NCBI GenBank assembly: GCA_945859605.1
Contig: OX243825.1
Span: 594,826 to 658,825 of the forward strand
Direction of reading: 5' to 3'
From: Lumbricus rubellus
Lineage: Eukaryota; Annelida; Clitellata; Crassiclitellata; Lumbricidae
Length of the DNA stretch: 64,000 nucleotides
Translations under genes and position numbers: made by a program
The notes under the pieces: generated by a model
The model's input: only the letters and a program-made list of their open reading frames with translations
What the model was told of the DNA's origin: nothing
Database searches by the model: none
Shown: piece after piece, positions 36,441-48,270 of the stretch
How positions within the stretch are numbered: position 1 is the stretch's first letter
Layout: each line of letters opens with the position of its first letter

Positions 36441-37118
36441 CTTAGTTCTCTATGTGCTGATGCGAGACTGTCAGTCAAGACATTCTTCAGCCGATCCAGT
36501 ATCAGTCGCAACAATGTTTCCAGTTTTGTGGACAAGGAGGTTCGGGGGTCAAACATCCCATTGGCTTAGGAAAAGTTTGTTTAAACGGCTATTTATCCAC
36601 TTAAATAAGAAAAACAAAACATTTGTTTGTATTAACAATCGTTTTTATTGCTTTATTCCCTTTGTTACTTTATTTCCTTTTTATTTACTGTAATACTGTT
36701 GTGTTTTTGTCAGGAAGAGTATCCGGCCAGGCCATAAAAAACCAACCCTCCCCATCATAAATTCCTGAGTACGACATTGTGTGTTTTTCTGGCATGTTTT
36801 TATCAATACGCCTAGTATTTGGCAGTTTCAGTAACAGCTAGAATGCAAATAGGAATGATTTTCTTACACTCATTTCTTAAAACATACGGGTTTGTATACT
36901 AATAGTCAATCTCAAATAAAATTAGACCGATAAAGAAGTTCTATAAATGTTTCTTACTTTAACAAAGCGATACATTTCATGCGTGCAAACAGTATTCTGA
37001 CATCATGCTGACAGCGTAGAGTGGAAAAGTATGTGCGTATTTTGTGCTAAATAGAAAATCCTTTTAAAACTAAAACTGCCGCACTATACGAAATGACCGT
37101 ACAGAAAGAATCGCTGCT

Positions 37119-37496
37119 TCATTTGCTCTTGATCATCATTCGCGCTGCTCGAAGTTCGCCGCTCGACGCCCAGCCATTGGCGTAAGCCCATTTAAATCCA
37201 ACAAATCCGTAAGAAGATTGTGTGCAGGTGAAACAACATTGGTGACAAGCATTGAACCACCATCCGCCGTTGAACACCTGGGCGCAACTATCTGACCTTG
37301 TATCCTGATCGACATCATATGTTGAGAATTTCATTCCATTGTTGCGATCATTGGATGCCACTGAACTATCCAGAAACGAATCACCGGCATTTCCACTGTA
37401 TCCTGAGACATGAATCATGTATCCGTTGCTTTCAGGATCAATGGAGAAGGTGGAATATTCGGCGTAGAACCAATTACCGTTCGCATTGAGTTGTAC
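37119..37496 (-). CDS. Gene E (tentative), last FReD exon
   Basis: The acceptor TTTCTTGCAG opens V-Q-L-N-A-N-G-N-W-F-Y-A-E-Y-S-T-F-S. The exon continues through Y-S-G-N-A-G-D-S-F, D-V-D-Q-D (Gln in place of the usual Asn of the calcium-site-like motif), W-W-F-N-A-C-H-Q-C-C-F-T-C, and ends R-A-A-R-M-M-I-K-S-K. Fully open, about 125 residues, like the last exons of genes A, C and D. It is assigned to the next upstream minus-strand FReD exon (44010-44197), 6.5 kb away across LINE insertions. That linkage is by orientation and phase only. Confidence 0.72.
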   Translation of the reverse strand, partial: VQLNANGNWFYAEYSTFSIDPESNGYMIHVSGYSGNAGDSFLDSSVASNDRNNGMKFSTYDVDQDTRSDSCAQVFNGGWWFNACHQCCFTCTQSSYGFVGFKWAYANGWASSGELRAARMMIKSK

Positions 37497-37593
37497 CTGC
37501 AAGAAATAATAATTATGGGACCTTACATGATTGTGGCCTAACCGACCTATGGTATTGTATTAAAACATTTGTAAAGCGCCTCTACTAGAGTGA

Positions 37594-38024
37594 GCACTCC
37601 ATTGATATGGAGTGTGACGTTATATGGAGCAGAGACATGGACAATGAGAAAAGAAGACGTGAAGAGGCTAGAAGCTTTTGAAATGTGGGTATGGAGAAAG
37701 ATGGAGAAAATCAGTTGGACAAAGCACGTTTCAAATGAAGAAGTACTAATGATGGTAGAAGAGAAAAGATCTCTGCTGGACACAATAAAGATACGACAAA
37801 AGAATTGGGTGGGACATTTGCTAAGAGGTGACTCACTGCAGAAAGAAATAATTGAAGGAAGATTGGAGGGAAAGCGATGCAGAGGAAGGCCTAGACAAAA
37901 ACTGCTGGACGGGATGATGGAAGATGGATACAGAGAACTGAAGGATATGGCACAACAGCGGGAAAAGTGGAAACATTGGACGTTTGGACCTGCCACTTGG
38001 CAGAGAACGTAAAGAAAGAAGAAG
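37594..38024 (+). mobile_element. 5'-truncated LINE insertion with target duplication
   Basis: The 10-base duplication ACTAGAGTGA flanks it (37584-37593 and 38025-38034). The insert encodes [23 protein letters not shown] and G-R-P-R-Q-K-L-L-D, the C-terminal part of a non-LTR reverse transcriptase, open to its stop, with an AAAGAAAGAAGAAG tail. It landed inside a dispersed hairpin element (GCGCCTC...AGAAGCGC). Confidence 0.88.
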
Positions 38025-38034
38025 ACTAGAGTGA

Positions 38035-40188
38035 ACCGTTCAGAAGCGCTCCCAGTGCGCAAGGCCACGAGAGAAGAAATAAGTTTTGAAGAAAGAAAAT
38101 GAAAAATACCAGTTAGAAGTTGTGACCGAGTAGGCCTAGATGGAGACAGAGTATTCCAAAGAGAGTGGCCAATATTGATGTAAACTTTACATATGCGCAA
38201 CCTTTTCGCCAGTGTCGGCCGCATCAAAAGCTTACATTCTTACCACGGCCGCCAGTGTTTAATCTAGTCCCCTCCTCTGAGGGGGGGGGGGGCAGGAATC
38301 GACGTTTCTGGGTAGGGACCAAGGAGCGTCTGGCAGACGATCTCCGTTGCGCGTTACACCAAGAGGGGGGTTTGAATTTTTTAATTCTACATTGCAATGG
38401 TGGCATTTTAAGCCCTCATCTATAAAAAATTGCTGTAAATTTTCAGTGCTGATAAGATTCACTGTGGTTTAAGACTTCAATAACCAGCCTATGCTGAGGC
38501 CTACCATAATAATTTTCGGCGAAAATATACTGTTTGCGTTGTCCGCTTTTAGGATTTTTATTAGGCCTACTTCACTGCAGATGAGTCATTTAATCGATTG
38601 CTTACTATAGCTGTCTCTACTACGAAAAATCAGTTTCCAATTTCTCATAATTTGAAGGTCTTTTTCTCCTCTTCCAATGTTCGATTTCTCTTCAGAGGCA
38701 TCATAATCAACAGCTGACAATTTGTGATTTACACTCAGTTTACACGTTACAGATAGAATACAGAAGAATCTACTATTGCTTCTCTTCTAATCGCAGTGAG
38801 TGGGTGACCTATTCATGAAGTCAGATAAACGCATGATCAAGGTCTGAGCCCCATTCAGCTTTCTACGCCACCTGTTTTCCATTCTGCCCTACACAGATAC
38901 AGTACTGTTGTACATTGTAACCTAATTTACTTGAAAATTATCTGTGGTGTAAGTTTCATTGGTCACACTCTCTCCCGCCAGCAGCGGCCAGCTGACGGTA
39001 AGCCCGCCTCGTGCAATATCAACATCTTTTCACTCATTAGTTGCGTAATCTTGGTCCATAATTTGTATGCAATGATTGACTGTCCGGAGCTGGGCAGGCT
39101 ATGGGATATTAGTACCCTGACGGGTTCGTTGAGCTATAGCCTATCTGGAGGATAGGCTTAGCCTACATACGCAGCCCTCTAAGATGCATGCACATGCGAC
39201 GGACAACGGGTGCTTCAAGTGAGAGCATTATAATTATAGGCCAATATCTACAATTCTACATACACTAAAAGACACAAATGCAACTCATTGTTTCACATAA
39301 CCTTAGTTTTAAAACAATTGAATAAAATATTATTTTATGAATTTTTCTACAAACGGCCGCCAGTAGGCCTATGTTACAGTTGGATTTGGGTCCACGGCCG
39401 CCAATAATTCCTTTCACGGCCGCATGCGGCCGTACGGCCGCAGGTTGCGCACCGCTGAATTATTTTGTAAAGGATCTAGATCCATTTGGGTGCGGGAGCA
39501 ACACTAGCGTGAAGAGCAGAACATGAAGCAGGAAGCGAGATCGATACCGGCCAACCTCATATTTTTATTATAATCGGTTGCTTTGCATCTGACAGACAGT
39601 GGCGTCGCTACAATTATTATAGGTCACTCAAGTCATCTGCCTATTTTAATCTTGACCTGCCTTATGACTTGACAAAATTATTTGGAATTTTAATATCTTC
39701 TGTATGTTTAATGTCATCGACTTGCTGGTCAACTCCCATGACCTTAACGCGACCTCTAAGATGTCAAAAAATGTCGCGTATGCTGCAAGAAGTATCAAGA
39801 GGAAAAATTGTTGCATTTATCTATAATTTTATTATAAGGCGAAGTCGAATTCTGTTTGTCGCGCTGTCGCGCTGTCGCGTTGGGGGCAAAACTCTCGCGG
39901 TCAAAGGCTTTTACTCTAAATATATCTAATTCGCGAAATAATTTTTTTTAATATTCGTATGCGAATCTGGAAGTCATCGTGACTGACTATTGGCAGCTCT
40001 CAATTCACTTTAAAACCGGAGTTATATACATTTTAAATTTCGATGTGGTAGTTAGCGCCTATACATCTATTTTAAGAAGCGATTTAACTTTGCGCCGCCA
40101 TTATTTAGCAAACGGTTGCATGACGTCATTCTTGACGCTCACAGTATTAATCAAGTTATTAATAGGCGCTCTTAGTGCATAAACCATA
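38035..40188. other. Repeat debris, no gene recognised
   Basis: Contains GGCCGCC-rich fragments at 38215-38260 and a cluster of CGGCCGC/GCGGCCG words at 39352-39455 ending GGTTGCGCACCGCTG. Read in reverse (CAGCGGTGCGCAACC) that looks like a hAT-type terminus, but no partner end was found. G runs at 38281-38291. Otherwise unremarkable AT-rich sequence within the presumed gene E intron. Confidence 0.4.
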
Positions 40189-40189
40189 T

Positions 40190-41945
40190 GTCATGTCATG
40201 TCATGTCGCCATCGTCGCATCGCGACGGTTGGCTACATGAATGGACCTTCAATGCCCAGAGTCTTCTGTTCCTTGTCGCGCTCATTAAGTCAGAGCCTAC
40301 AAGTCCTGTCCAATTCAAGACGTTGTCGATCCAAGAGATCCTCGGCCTTCCTCGTCCTCAGTTCCCCTCCACAAAACCTGTCATGATGCTGCTTTCGATG
40401 CTACCATTTTCCTGTCTCATGATATGACCAAAATATCGAAGTTTCCGAATTTTGGTGTGGGCCAATAGTTCTCTTCTGGTTCCCGCTGACACATACACCT
40501 GTTCATTGGTCATCATTTTAGTCCATGGAATTCTCAGCAGCTTTCTGATACACTTGTTCTCAATTGCTTGAATTCGCTTTTCGTCATCCTTTTTCAGAGT
40601 CCATGCTTCACATCCATACGTCGCTACTGGCCACACCAAAGCCTTCATCAACCGCAATTTGGTGACGATGCTGATTGACTTATTCTTCCAAATCTTCGTC
40701 AATTTGGTCATGACGGTCATCCCCATGGCTAGTCTTGATTTAACTTCATTCAAACAATTCCCATCTTTTGATATCCTACTCCCTAAATATACAAAGGAAT
40801 CCACTTGTTCTAGTCTTCCCGTGCCCACCACCGTTTCGAGCACCTTCTCAGTAGTCGTCATAACTTTTGTCTTAGTTACGTTGATTGACATTCCATATTC
40901 TTCTGCAGCATTTGCGACTTGTTTCACGAGTTCTTGTAGTTCTTCTGGTGTTGTGGCCAGTAGGACAATATCGTCAGCATATCTCAGGTTATTGATGGTT
41001 CTTCCGCCAATCCTGAATCCACCGGCGAAGCCTGTTAGTGCCTTTCGCATAATTTGCTCTGCTAAAATGTTAAACAGACAGGGGGAAAGGTTGCAGCCCT
41101 GTCGAACACCTTTTCTAACCTTGAACCATGCTGAAGTGTGGTCGTTTGTTCTTACATTTGCCTGTTGTTGTCTGTACAAATTTCTTAGCAGCTGGACTAG
41201 ATGAGGTGGAAAGCCCATTTCAAGCATGGTCAGCCATAGTTGATCATGTCGGACCCTATCAAAGGCCTTAGTAAAGTCAATGAAACAAAATTAGAGTGGT
41301 TGATTTCTTTCTCTTGCTTTCTCTATTATAATCCTGAGGTTTACAATCTGGTCTCTTGTACCTCTTTTTGGTCTGAAGCCCGCTTGTTCCTGTGCAATCT
41401 CCATTTCGAGCTTGTTTTGCATGCGGTCTAGCATAACGCGCAGCAAAATTCTGCTTGCGTGCGAGACCAGTGCGATGGTTCTGTAATTGTCACAATGGAG
41501 CGGGTCACCCTTCTTGGGAAGTGGGATGAATGTTGATTGAGTCCATTCTTCCGGCCATACTCCGGTCTTCCACACCTCCGTACATATCTCATGCAGTTTG
41601 GTCACTGTCATTTCTCCTCCAAACCTCAGTAATTCAGCTGCCACGTCATCGGGACCTGGTGCCTTTCGTGACGCCGATTTCATTACTGCGCGCCTGATCT
41701 CTTCCTTCAGCGGTGGTGGTTCCTTTTCTTGGATGTCAATCTCTACGTGCTCATCTACTTCGATGTATAGTTCCTCGCAGTATTCTTTCCATCTCTGATT
41801 CACTCTCTCTGGGTTGACAATTTTCTTGCCGAAGGCATCTCTGATGGCCGTGGTACGTGGTATTCTATATGGTATAAACCATATAGAATACAGAAAGTAG
41901 AATGTTAATGTGGGTGGGTGTATGTGTGTGCGTTTGTTCATAATT
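40190..41945 (-). pseudogene. LINE reverse transcriptase, nearly complete domain
   Basis: The frame runs from about 41860 down to about 40206. It includes K-A-P-G-P-D-D-V, Y-R-T-I-A-L-V-S, Q-A-G-F-R-P-K-R-G-T, motif A F-I-D-F-T-K-A-F-D, V-R-Q-G-C-N-L-S-P-C-L-F-N, the catalytic Y-A-D-D-I-V-L-L, and the C-terminal Y-G-C-E-A-W-T-L, R-K-L-R-Y-F-G-H-I. Two in-frame stops (TAA at 41291-41293, TGA at 40358-40360) and a small frameshift near the end inactivate it. The 3' end carries an ATGTC repeat (40189-40206). There is no endonuclease domain, so it is 5'-truncated near a 15-bp-arm palindrome at 41862-41892. It belongs to an RTE/CR1-like group; clade not resolved. Confidence 0.82.
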
Positions 41946-42229
41946 ATACGCCTACAGTTTCACAGCTATTGATCACCAGAACCACCCAGTGAAGGGGTTG
42001 CACGGTGAATCTAGCTAATCACGGAGACCTGCGTGGGGGCGATATTCGCGCAGTTTCGGAGTTTTATACCTCAAACCCTTTGCAGTTAGAGATAGAATGC
42101 GACCAGGGCCATCACGCCCACAGTCAGCATACACACCTCACCCCACACAGACGAGTCGGGTTTGGTTGTTGGGAGGGGTTAACCAGGAATGTGCAAGGGC
42201 TAACCAAAATGTTCCGGACAACGCCTGTT

Positions 42230-43160
42230 ACATCAGAGGGTTGGAGTCTATGTGGGCAAGAGTGCGGATGGGGTGGGATGGGCCGTGGGTGATGCGGGGT
42301 AGGAGCGGTGAGCGGTGTATGGATGCGGAAGGGGTGGAACGAGGGCTGGGGTGGGAGCGGTGAACATGGTGGTAGCGGTGAGTAGGGTGGGAGCGGTGAG
42401 CAGGGTGGGAGCGAAGCGGGGCGGTGTGTGGGTGCGGAAGGCGGTGGGGACGGGGGAGAGGTGAGCACGGGTGGGAGGGGTGAGCAGGGTGGGAGCGGGG
42501 TGACGTGAAAGGGAGGCGAAAACCCTAATTCCCCGGGCAACATCTAGTATATACACATATTTATATAGATAACTAGCTGAACCCGGCCACGCGTTGCTGT
42601 GGCTGAAAAGAGGCTCCCCTTCCCCCTCCCCCTCCCCGTCCCCGTCCCCGTCCCCGTCCCCTTCCCCTCCCCTTCCCTTCCCCCTCCGTTCCCCTCCCCT
42701 TCCCTTGTCCCCTTGACCTCCACCTCCCCTTCCCCTCCGCTCCCTCCCCACCGTCTTCGTCCCACTCCCTCCGCTCCTTTCCTCCGTCGCACCGTCCATT
42801 CCAAGCCCAATAATGATTAAAGGCCGCTTTGGGAAAAGGCCTCTTTGGTAAATTAATCACGACTCGCTTATGACGTCACAGCACGCGACCTCATTGATGT
42901 TTCGTCTGCTGTGTTTGGAGACCGCGTTCATGAAATCTGGCAGCCGTGTGGGACGTGTTGAATTTGCAAATGGCGGGCGAACGGATTGCAAGGTTCACTT
43001 TTTGTGGAAAAGGGTTGCGTTTTTTCGGGTGAAAAAATCTTAACACACGGTTGTATGGGAATGGAAGGTGTTGTAAAATTTTCAAAACAATCGGTGCGTA
43101 ACTTTCAGCGTAGTGATGTTACGAACTATTGGAAAGTTCATTTTTATTTATATAGATTAT
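42230..43160. repeat. Purine-rich tract plus dispersed repeat copy 2
   Basis: Bases 42230-42520 are G-rich degenerate repeats of GGTGGGAGCGGTGAGCAG. From 42575 (ACTAGCTGAACCCGGCCACG) the sequence matches the repeat at 24690: a pyrimidine-only tract with CCCCGTCCCCGT runs (42615-42790), the GGCCGCTTT and GACGTCAC..GCACGCGACC block, and the TTTTATTTATATAGATTA tail. Open frames on both strands follow the composition. Confidence 0.65.
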
Positions 43161-43319
43161 GTATACGCCGTTATTAAAAACAACTAAGCCAAACTGCTTT
43201 TGATATAATCTCTAATGCCTTATAACATATCACGCTAAAATATTTCCAAATATTTAGAGAATTAGACCAAGAATATGATTCCAAAATTTCATGAGACAAA
43301 GTTGAACGGGTAAAAAGAT

Positions 43320-43630
43320 ATGAATCTTTCAACTTCATAGTGGGAGGTGGAGGAGGGTGGGGATAAGATTTTCACTAAAAACCAAATTTCACGAATGGCG
43401 TACCGGTGGAGGTTGGAGTGTGGTGGGAACTTTTTCCGAAAAACAAAATTTCCCGGGTGGCAGACTGGTGGAGGTCGGAGTGAGGTTTGGTGGGGTTATG
43501 GAGTGGGGTCGAGCGGGAAAAAAGTTGGGAGTAGGAGTGCGGATGGTGGTCAAGTTGGTGTAGGGAAGTAGGCGATTGGCCGGAAGCGGGACGAATCCTA
43601 AATTTCCCGCGCAACCCCGGGTAGGCTAAT
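43320..43630. repeat. G-rich repeat ending in a related terminus
   Basis: GTGGAGG/GGTCGGAGT-type repeats are followed by AAATTTCCCGCGCAACCCCG and GGGTAGGCTAA, which resembles the reversed head of the family at 24690 and 42575. Confidence 0.45.
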
Positions 43631-44009
43631 TCAGAGAGGTTTTTAAAATAAATCAAGTCGGGGGTTATTGTTCTGGGTTATTGTAGCCTTGTAGGGGCTA
43701 TTGTCCTGTTGTTGTTTTTTTCTCGAGGGGTTATTGTTCTATGACCGTGCTTCAGGAAACGACAAAATATAAATAAAATGTACTTTATCCAACTTAGACA
43801 ATAATATTCTTCCGCTCTGAACCGTAATCGTTAACTTCAACAACTCTAAAGCTAAGCGAAGAAAACCATAATTTTATTATTCATGAACGCCGCATCGATT
43901 CTGAGTACAGTAATGCGGGTGATGGACAATAAACCATTCATCTAAAGAAACACTGTGATTATTAAATAAGTGCAATAACTGAATTATTGATGTATAATTT
44001 TAGAAATAC

Positions 44010-44197
44010 CTCTACGCGAAGAGAATAGGTGGCGCTCGTAGTCAGAAGATGGACCTTTTCATTTCCGAGCCAAAATTCGCCTCCTTCAGAATCTCCAAAT
44101 CCCTTCTGATATTCGTTCCAGCTTCGGTTGAAGTTCACAGATAAGTCAAAACGTCTCAATATGGTTATCCAGTTGTCCAGAATGGGGAGAGGAACTC
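44010..44197 (-). CDS. Gene E (tentative), first FReD exon
   Basis: A phase-1 acceptor (TTGAACAG) opens V-P-L-P-I-L-D-N-W-I-T-I-L-R-R-F-D, then F-N-R-S-W-N-E-Y-Q-K-G-F-G-D and G-E-F-W-L-G-N-E-K-V-H-L-L-T-T, ending Y-S-L-R-V-E before GTATTT, phase 0. It is about 62 codons, a few residues shorter than relatives in the loop before Y-S-L. Fully open. No linker exon connecting it to the Apple exon at 56158-55850 was found by eye. Confidence 0.7.
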
Positions 44198-44911
44198 CTG
44201 TTCAATAAAGGGACGCTACATAAAAATTTGATTAGCCTATGCTGCAATCATATTACGCCGTGGATTCAGATTCAAGCGAACAGGAAGAAGAGAGAAATTC
44301 TCCAAAGTCTAGTACTCTAGTTCACCCTTATAACCACATCCACAGAAATGTTATGGTCTTGGAAAGTCACATAGGGTGGAGTGCAAAAAGTAAAATTTCT
44401 AGAATCTGAGCGTTATTAAAGCCAGAGTTAGTTATCTTGAGAAATATTTTCTTAAAAATTCGTTCTTGAAGATGTGCTCCAACGAGCTTTAGATTTTGAA
44501 AATTGTTCAGAAATGTAAGCAATAAAAAATCATTTAAAAAAAATTATACAAGGTTATCCTTGCCAGATTGGAATCATGAATACTAAATTCCTTTCTTCAT
44601 TACCAAAGCAAAATTTCAGTCGGAGATTTAGAATCATAAAAATCGCCTTGACATAGCCTACTCAATGGTGATAACATGTGGATAGTTTTGGACTTCTGGG
44701 ATTTGTTTGTTTAATGTTTAGTTTAGTGTTTGCTGCTTAATATTGTCGACATGCAATCATTTAATTTATGCAAAACATTACTACAACTGACCTGTAACAT
44801 TTTGTGAAGTGATCTGCCTAAACAAGGCTTGTGTCCAAAAATTCGAAAATTACATTTTGACATCATTTTAAACAGTAGAAGTTCCCTTTAAAACAAGCCC
44901 TATGCTGATCA

Positions 44912-45499
44912 TTAAAATCATTTAATTTATGCAAAACATTACTACAACTGACCTGTAAGTGCCACAAAGAAATCAAGAAAAGGATAGCAATGGGGAAAGA
45001 AGCGTTCACGTAAAGGAAAGAGCTACTGAAAGGAGGAATGAGTCGAGACATCAAGAAAAGAATGGTCAAGGCACTGATCTGGAGCGTCACACTGTACGGA
45101 GCAGAGACCTGGACGATGAGAAAGGAGGATGTCAAACGAATAGAAGCGTTCGAGATGTGGATATGGAGAAGGATGGAAAGGATCAGCTGGACAGAACATA
45201 AATCAAAAGAAGAAGTACTGAAGAAGGTGGAAGAAGAAAGATCCTTGATGAATACAATTAGAACAAGGAAGAGGAACTGGATAGGACATGTACTGAGAGG
45301 CAACTCCTTGCAAAGAGACATAGTGGAGGGTAAAATGGAGGGGAAGAGGGGAAGAGGAAGACCTAGGGAAAAGTTCTTGGATTGGATGATGGAGGATGGA
45401 TATGGAAAACTCAAAGAAAAAGCACAACATCGAGAAGAGTGGCGTCGTTGGGCATCTGGACCTGCCGAGAGGCAGCTTACCTAAAGAAGAAAGAAGAAG
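44912..45499 (+). mobile_element. 5'-truncated LINE insertion with filler DNA
   Basis: A 10-base duplication ATGCTGATCA flanks it (44902-44911, 45500-45509). The first roughly 48 bases copy target sequence found about 160 bases upstream (44756-44799). The remainder encodes a reverse transcriptase C-terminus ([30 protein letters not shown]) with one early stop and an AAAGAAGAAAGAAG tail. It is the same family as 37594-38024. Confidence 0.85.
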
Positions 45500-45939
45500 A
45501 TGCTGATCAAATATCTTGATATGTGACCGAGTTATGATTATTTTAATGTCCGAAACTGCGATATTGCAGTTTTCGGGAAACGCCAGTTAAAGGTGATCAC
45601 ACTTGTTTTGTTTGTTTACTAAGGCTGCCGCTATATTCTGCTTATTATCATGGCCTGGAAATAATTAGCATAACTTATGTGACCACTATTATTTTGTTAG
45701 CACACAGTTTCAGCTTTCCGAGGATACCAAGTTCAATAGGGTTGACAAGTTATTATGACCGACGGCAATGCTTTGAAACTGCATTACAAAGTCGAAATTT
45801 GACACTTTAGAAAGACGGAACATTCACAAATAAAATTAATTTAAAATATTTCCAGACGAATTTTAGCTATTATTGGGGAATAATTAGATAATACAGTGTA
45901 CTATTCGAAAATGCACAAAAGTCAAAATCGACCTATGAC

Positions 45940-46670
45940 CCCCCCAGCTCACTGTGTGTGTTGAACATGATTTGTGTATACCAGAATAGTTTATATAATT
46001 GATAATAAAGTATAATGTTCAACTATAAAAACTAGTTATACATGTAAGTCGTTTTCAGGTACAATCAAAAGAAAAAAACATGAATAAGCTATCTCTAATA
46101 GACAACCAACATAAAACAAGAAATTATGCCATGGGCGGTTTGCGTCGTAAATAAAATCAACATTTTCACACATTTTAATTTATTTTGAGCACTTCCAGTC
46201 ATCAAAAGACAAATCAATTGGTGTCCAAAAATAAATGCCCTCTACAGAATGACATAATTTATTTCTTTTATAAAAAATAAATCATGAATATGTTATGATA
46301 GAAAAAACATGTAAATTGCACGGAAATTAAGCACCTTTTTATATATTTTAATTTATTTTGAGCACTTCCGGTTGTCAAAAGACAACTCAGTGAGCATGGA
46401 AATGTAGCCCCACATTCGCTCTATAGAATGTTATAATTTATTTCTCTTTATATTAAGTGACAAATAAGATATATGCGAAAATCTAAGGTGGTGGCATCCA
46501 CCACCTGGTACCTCGGGTATAATGGGTATAACGTTTGATCGGTGTGAGGTATCATCTCACATTTTACCTGCCAATGTGTGCCAGTGAACCCCCTGCAGCT
46601 ATCTAAAAAGTCAAATTGTTAATCCATACGGAACAAGTTTGAAATCGATAAAACCTATTGGGGTGGATAC
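45940..46670 (-). mobile_element. piggyBac-like element copy 2, left part (split by copia)
   Basis: Inverted match to 25306-26284: the GAGCACTTCCGG words, AATTTATTTCTCTTTAT and the hairpin GGTGGTGGCATCCACCACC near the right. It is interrupted at 46670 by the copia LTR and resumes at 50485 with CCACCCTCCTTGG, reaching a TTAA at 50513-50516. The left boundary is not clear. Confidence 0.65.
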
Positions 46671-46869
46671 TGTTAAGAAACGAAGCTGATCACCTTCATA
46701 ATTAAGAGATTTAATAGGATTAATAATGAATATGTCAGAAACACAAACTAGCCATTTTGGCTCTCCTTGTCCGGAAGTTAAGTCAAGAAGTAAGGAACAA
46801 GAACATCGACCATACAACTTCAGAGTCAACATAGTCGTTATACTATAGCGCTACTTATAAAGTTCAACA
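46671..46869 (-). repeat. Copia 3' LTR
   Basis: 199 bases, read on the minus strand from TGTTGAACTTTATAAG to CTTCGTTTCTTAACA. Differs from the other LTR at the ATAAAG/GTAAAG position only, as far as seen. Immediately before it on the element strand is AAGGAGGGG (46870-46878), a polypurine tract suitable for plus-strand priming. Confidence 0.95.
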
Positions 46870-47021
46870 CCCCTCCTTAACGACTACTTTATCCTAATAA
46901 CAAAATATACTGTTCTCTTAAGTTAGCCCAATTTCACAAGTAAACTTCCTAGTTTCAACTGCTTCTAGAGGTTTAGTTAAGAGATCAGCTATCATATGTT
47001 CACTAGGACAATACTTAATGT

Positions 47022-48260
47022 CTAGTTCCTTCTTTCTGTACATTTCTCGTACAAAATGATATTTAGTTCCGATAAATCACCCAGATCTTTCATGACCAGA
47101 GTTTCATTCATAAGATCTTCAAATTTCTTTATCATCAAAACTTTTGTTGCTGCCACAATTAAGTCATCCACATGAATTGAAATATAAATCCATCCTTCAT
47201 CGTACTGTTTTGAATATAGACATAGATCATTATCACTTCTCTTGAATCCATTAGTGATAAGTACTTCATTGAGCTTTTTGTTCCATTCATTCGCTCCTTG
47301 TTTGAGTCCATATAAATTCTTTTCCAGTTTACAGACAACTTCTGCAGCGCCTTTCTGATATCCATCAAGTTGTTTCATGTAGACTTCATGAGATAAATCT
47401 CCATTCAGGTAAGCTGTTTCCACATCATAGTGTTTTACCGTCATGCCTTTAAGTCCTGCTATAGTCAAGATAGTTCTCAATGTTGATGGTTTTGCCACAG
47501 GAGCAAAAACTTCGTCATAATCTTCTCCAAATTTCTGAGAATAACCTTGTGCCACTAAACGTGCTTTATATCTTGTTATATTTCCTTTTTCATCTCTTTT
47601 GATTTTGTAAACCCATTTACTACCAATTGCTGTTTTGTTATCAGGTAGTTCTGTTAAGATCCATGTTCCATTTTGATTAAGGGAATTCATTTCTTCATCC
47701 ATAGCTTTTCGCCAGGATTCCTGTTGTTTACAAGATATTGCTTCCTTATAATTTCTTGGTTCTGACTCAACCATTGTTACTTTATTCATGGTTTCAATTA
47801 ATCTTTCAGGTTGTTTACCTTTGTTAACTCTTTCTGATCTCCTTACGTTTACCTGTGAGTCTGTAGTTTCTGTATCCTGTTGAATAATTACCTCCTCTGG
47901 TAATAATTGATTTGTTGGAAATTGAACAATTTCATCAGCAAAGTCTGAATTTGACGACTTCTCTTCAACATCAATGTCTAAATCACTACCTTCTGATAAA
48001 TGTGGATCAGTCTCAAGAAATATCACATCTCTACTAATGTACACTTTGTCCGTGTTCACATCTAGTAGTCTGTAACCTTTTGTACCTTTTTCATAACCTA
48101 CAAAAGTCAATTTCTTGGCTTTGTCATCCAATTTCTGTCTTTTCTCTGCTGGAATTGCTACGTAAGCTTTTGATCCGAATTTCTTTATGTAGCTTAGATT
48201 TGGTTTCCTTTTGTTCCATCTTTCAAAAGGAGTGCCTTCAATCCCTTCAACTGGTAATCT
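47022..48260 (-). pseudogene. Copia reverse transcriptase, C-terminus deleted
   Basis: G-T-W-I-L-T-E-L-P, W-V-Y-K-I-K, Y-K-A-R-L-V-A-Q-G, the motif F-A-P-V-A, V-E-T-A-Y-L-N-G-D-L and the catalytic I-H-V-D-D-L-I-V are present. After G-D-L-S-E-L the sequence jumps in a different frame to the last part of RNase H (D-I-K-Y-C-P-S-E-H-M-I-A-D-L-L-T-K-P, about 47045-46910). Most of RNase H is therefore missing and the product could not complete reverse transcription on its own. Confidence 0.88.
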
Positions 48261-48270
48261 GTTCTGTAAA

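Noticed and set aside
37547..38227. 226-residue minus-strand ORF
   Set aside because: Antisense to the LINE reverse transcriptase fragment at 37594-38024.
41862..41892. Palindrome at the 5' edge of the LINE as an independent MITE
   Set aside because: 15-bp arms only, no target duplication and no internal body; noted as a junction feature of the LINE.
42248..42860. Gly/Arg- and Pro-rich ORFs on both strands
   Set aside because: They follow the purine/pyrimidine strand bias of the repeat and overlap in several frames.
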